Assembly: GCF_026210795.1 (NCBI RefSeq)
Contig: NC_089447.1
Coordinates: 2,730,501-2,794,500, forward strand
Direction of reading: 5' to 3'
From: Rhizophagus irregularis
Lineage: Eukaryota > Glomeromycota > Glomeromycetes > Glomerales > Glomeraceae
DNA: 64,000 nt
The position numbers and the translations under genes were made by a program. The notes beneath the pieces are model-generated. The model was not told the DNA's origin. It saw only the letters and a program-made list of their open reading frames with translations, and searched no databases. Below, one piece after another: positions 61,822 to 64,000 of the stretch (its first letter is position 1; each line of letters opens with the position of its first letter).

Positions 61822-63794
61822 ATGACGCGTACAATAACATTATTATTACTGGTAATAATAATATTTTTAATAAAGCATAGTAATGGTTTAATAATCTCAA
61901 ATAATAATGACACCGGCAGGCCCGGTGAAGGAAAAAAAGATAGCATACAATCAAAAGATCCAATAGGCAGTGGAATATTATACGTAGGGGGAATAGTAAC
62001 GTCATTCGCAAATGTAGTGGGATGTTGTATAATAATCATAATAACTTTTAATAAATGGAAAAAACGTAAACCAGAAAAATTATCACCCTCACAAAGATTC
62101 CCACTTTATATGTCAATAATGGACTTATTAATCGCGCTTACAACGATACCAAATTTATTTTATCCAATGCAAAATGATAAATTATTAAATTCTGGTGGTT
62201 TATGTGAAGGAATTGGATTTAGTATATCATTATTCATTGTAATGAATATGTCATTAATGGCAGTTATCGCAGTGGTTACTTATTTACGTGTATGTATGAG
62301 ACGTGTTGTAAGTTTAGGAAATTATGATTGGATATTAGGAGCAATCATATTAGTACCTAGTTCATTAATTAGTATATTAACGATTGTGACTTATGGATAT
62401 GGAGAAGACAATTATTGGTATGTACTAATAAATATAAATACTTTTTTACTTAACTTTAATAATAATAATAATAATAATATCCTTTTTTTTTTAGGTGTTT
62501 TATGAATAGAATAGATTATCAAAATGGTAGTAAAGTTTCAATGATAACATTGATAATATTTGCTTATATAGTAATAATAATAACTACATTCTGTTATTTG
62601 AAAGTAATAAAAAGAATTCATGGTGTAGAAACTATGCTTACTTCTCCTGTGTTTAAATCCATTCGAAAAAGGCGTAATATATCAACTTCGCGGGATATTT
62701 CAAGACGTAAATTTTCAACTGCATCATCATTACGATCTTGTCCATCAATGTTATCATCCAAATCTTCTCATACATCACAAAATACTTCGGATGGATTAGA
62801 ATTGAGACCACCTAGTTTCTTCATGAACACTTTAAGTCAATATCGAAACTCTTCAACAAACCCAAATATACCTACAATCGAACAATTAAAAATAGCTTCA
62901 AATATAACAAGAGCAACACGTAAAATGGCCTCTTACATATTTCTACAATTAATGCAATACACTCCTTTTATAATATATTGCCTATGTTTTTTATTTGATA
63001 TAATTCAATCTTGGGTATATATATTATTTATTGTATTAATTAATTTAGGTGGTGTTGCTAAAAGTCTTGCTTTTTTAAGAAATGAAATATTTTTTAAAAA
63101 AAATGATTCAAATTATAGTGGGAATAGTAGTGGTACAACAAGACATAGTAGAAATAGTTCCAATAATTCTATAACTTCCCCATCAAAATCTTATCCTTCA
63201 AAGAAAAGTCACCGATTAAATCCTTCATTAAGTTCAACAATTTCAAATTATTCATCTCATTCTAATAATAATAATAATAATAATAACAATAATATAGGAA
63301 TGATGAGTACAATAGTTGAAAATGATTTACCTAGTCTACCAAGTTCTCCTACTCGTGCCAATACTGATTTAACTTTGGTTGATAAGAATGATTCATATAT
63401 TACTAAAGATAGAAATACGTCAATTTATAAGAATAATGATGTTAACAATGATGATAATATCATTGAAGTGGTAGATGATGATTTAGAAGGAAGTGAAAGT
63501 AGTGAATATGAATGGTGTGAAGATGATATGATTGATATTGATTTTTTAGTACCATTCATATTTTCTGATCAAAGTATTATTACAACTCCTCCTCCTGCTT
63601 TAACATTTAGTTCAGAAACACGAAAAATTTTCAATAGGAACCTTCGTGAATCCTCCTTATTAAATATTAATACTCCTTCTAATATTGAATCTTCTACCTT
63701 TAATAATAGTTATTGTAATTCTTTTATTTCTTATAATGAGAGCATACCTGATCCTTATTTTCATAATAATGGTGATAATTCTTCAATCTCTTAA
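61822..63794 (+). CDS. Seven-transmembrane G-protein-coupled receptor
   Basis: Two exons (61822-62417 and 62495-63794) sum to 1,896 nt, 631 residues. An N-terminal hydrophobic stretch (residues 4-20) may be a signal peptide. Helices are visible at about 50-76, 88-110, 119-146 (MSLMAVIAVVTYLRVCMRR, an E/DRY-like position), 158-183, 213-237, 342-366 and 372-392. The loop between helices five and six is long and Ser/Arg-rich. The ~240-residue C-terminal tail is Ser/Asn-rich and contains an Asn run coded by AAT repeats and an acidic patch. The pattern fits fungal receptors of the cAMP-receptor-like/Git3-like group; the ligand is unknown. It would sit in the plasma membrane and signal through heterotrimeric G proteins. 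Confidence 0.78.
62457..62480. repeat. (AAT)n microsatellite in the receptor intron
   Basis: Seven to eight AAT units lie just upstream of the T-rich acceptor region of the single intron of the receptor gene. A second AAT/AAC run in the coding exon near 63264-63294 encodes a poly-Asn tract. Confidence 0.85.
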
Positions 63795-64000
63795 TTTTAA
63801 GTGTAATTTACATCATACATTTATGAAAAAAATATTCACTTTTTTTAATCTGTAAAAATTTGTATAATTGTCGTGTTCAATTATAATTAGTAATATCGAA
63901 ACTTTTTTACTTCTTGAGAAAAAAAAAAAAAGAAAAAAATATTATTTTTTTTGGGGAATAAAGAAAGAAGAAATATATATGTACATATATTGTACATATT
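63795..64000. other. 3' flank of the receptor gene
   Basis: AT-rich sequence after the receptor stop codon with poly-A runs near 63920; probable 3' untranslated region. No further gene is visible before the window ends. Confidence 0.5.

Overview
The window is nuclear DNA from an AT-rich, intron-dense eukaryote. The genes are fungal-type housekeeping genes with many short GT-AG introns, mostly 75-100 nt with AT-rich interiors. The gene set (Scl1/PSMA6, Trs33/TRAPPC6, Ero1, Ncs2/CTU2, an Sfp1/JAZF1-type zinc finger, a fumarate reductase-cytochrome b5 fusion, an animal/plant-like SANTA-domain KNL2) together with the base composition suggests an early-diverging fungus, most likely an arbuscular mycorrhizal fungus (Glomeromycotina, Rhizophagus-like). 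The species assignment is inference. No rRNA, tRNA, CRISPR or prokaryotic operon signal was seen.

Left part (1-31.4 kb) is a compact block of housekeeping genes. It holds peptidyl-tRNA hydrolase (-), a small Utp16/NOL7-like nucleolar protein (+), the mismatch-repair ATPase MSH2 (-), histone H2A.Z (+), TRAPPC6/Trs33 (-), ERO1 (-), a KNL2/M18BP1-like centromere protein with SANTA and CENP-C-like motifs (+), an NTF2-like protein (+), CTU2/Ncs2 (-) and an Sfp1-like zinc finger (-). After a 2 kb gene-free stretch of extreme AT content come a cytosolic fumarate reductase fused to cytochrome b5 (-), NOL8/Nop8 (+) and proteasome alpha1/PSMA6 (-). Many neighbours are divergent pairs sharing short promoters (PTH1/UTP16-like, MSH2/H2A.Z, ERO1/KNL2, FRD/NOL8). 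Promoter motifs visible by eye include two ACGCGT boxes before MSH2, several CACGTG boxes and a CRE palindrome before the Sfp1-like gene. A MITE-like element with about 30-bp inverted ends and TA flanks sits in a fumarate reductase intron.

The right part is dominated by one extraordinary gene (34587-59218, +). I joined 15 coding exons by hand into one frame totalling 23,289 nt, about 7,762 residues. The protein starts with a beta-trefoil (ricin-B-type lectin fold), has three C2 domains, and carries about 48 copies of a roughly 130-residue helical repeat with a Q-x-x-D-G-S-F-x-L signature and a W-x-T-A-x-x-x-x-Y-L signature, resembling the C-terminal repeats of VWA5-type proteins. Its largest exon is about 14.5 kb. 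Inside it, nine tandem copies of a ~1.29 kb three-repeat module are mostly near-identical at DNA level. The protein ends in a double cysteine. I do not recognise a characterised homologue of this architecture; it is the strongest candidate here for something undescribed.

The window ends with a seven-transmembrane receptor gene (61822-63794, +) with a long Asn/Ser-rich tail. Exon coordinates were derived by eye from splice consensus and reading-frame continuity. They are firm where the total was checked to be a multiple of three (giant gene, KNL2, NTF2-like gene, receptor) and approximate elsewhere.
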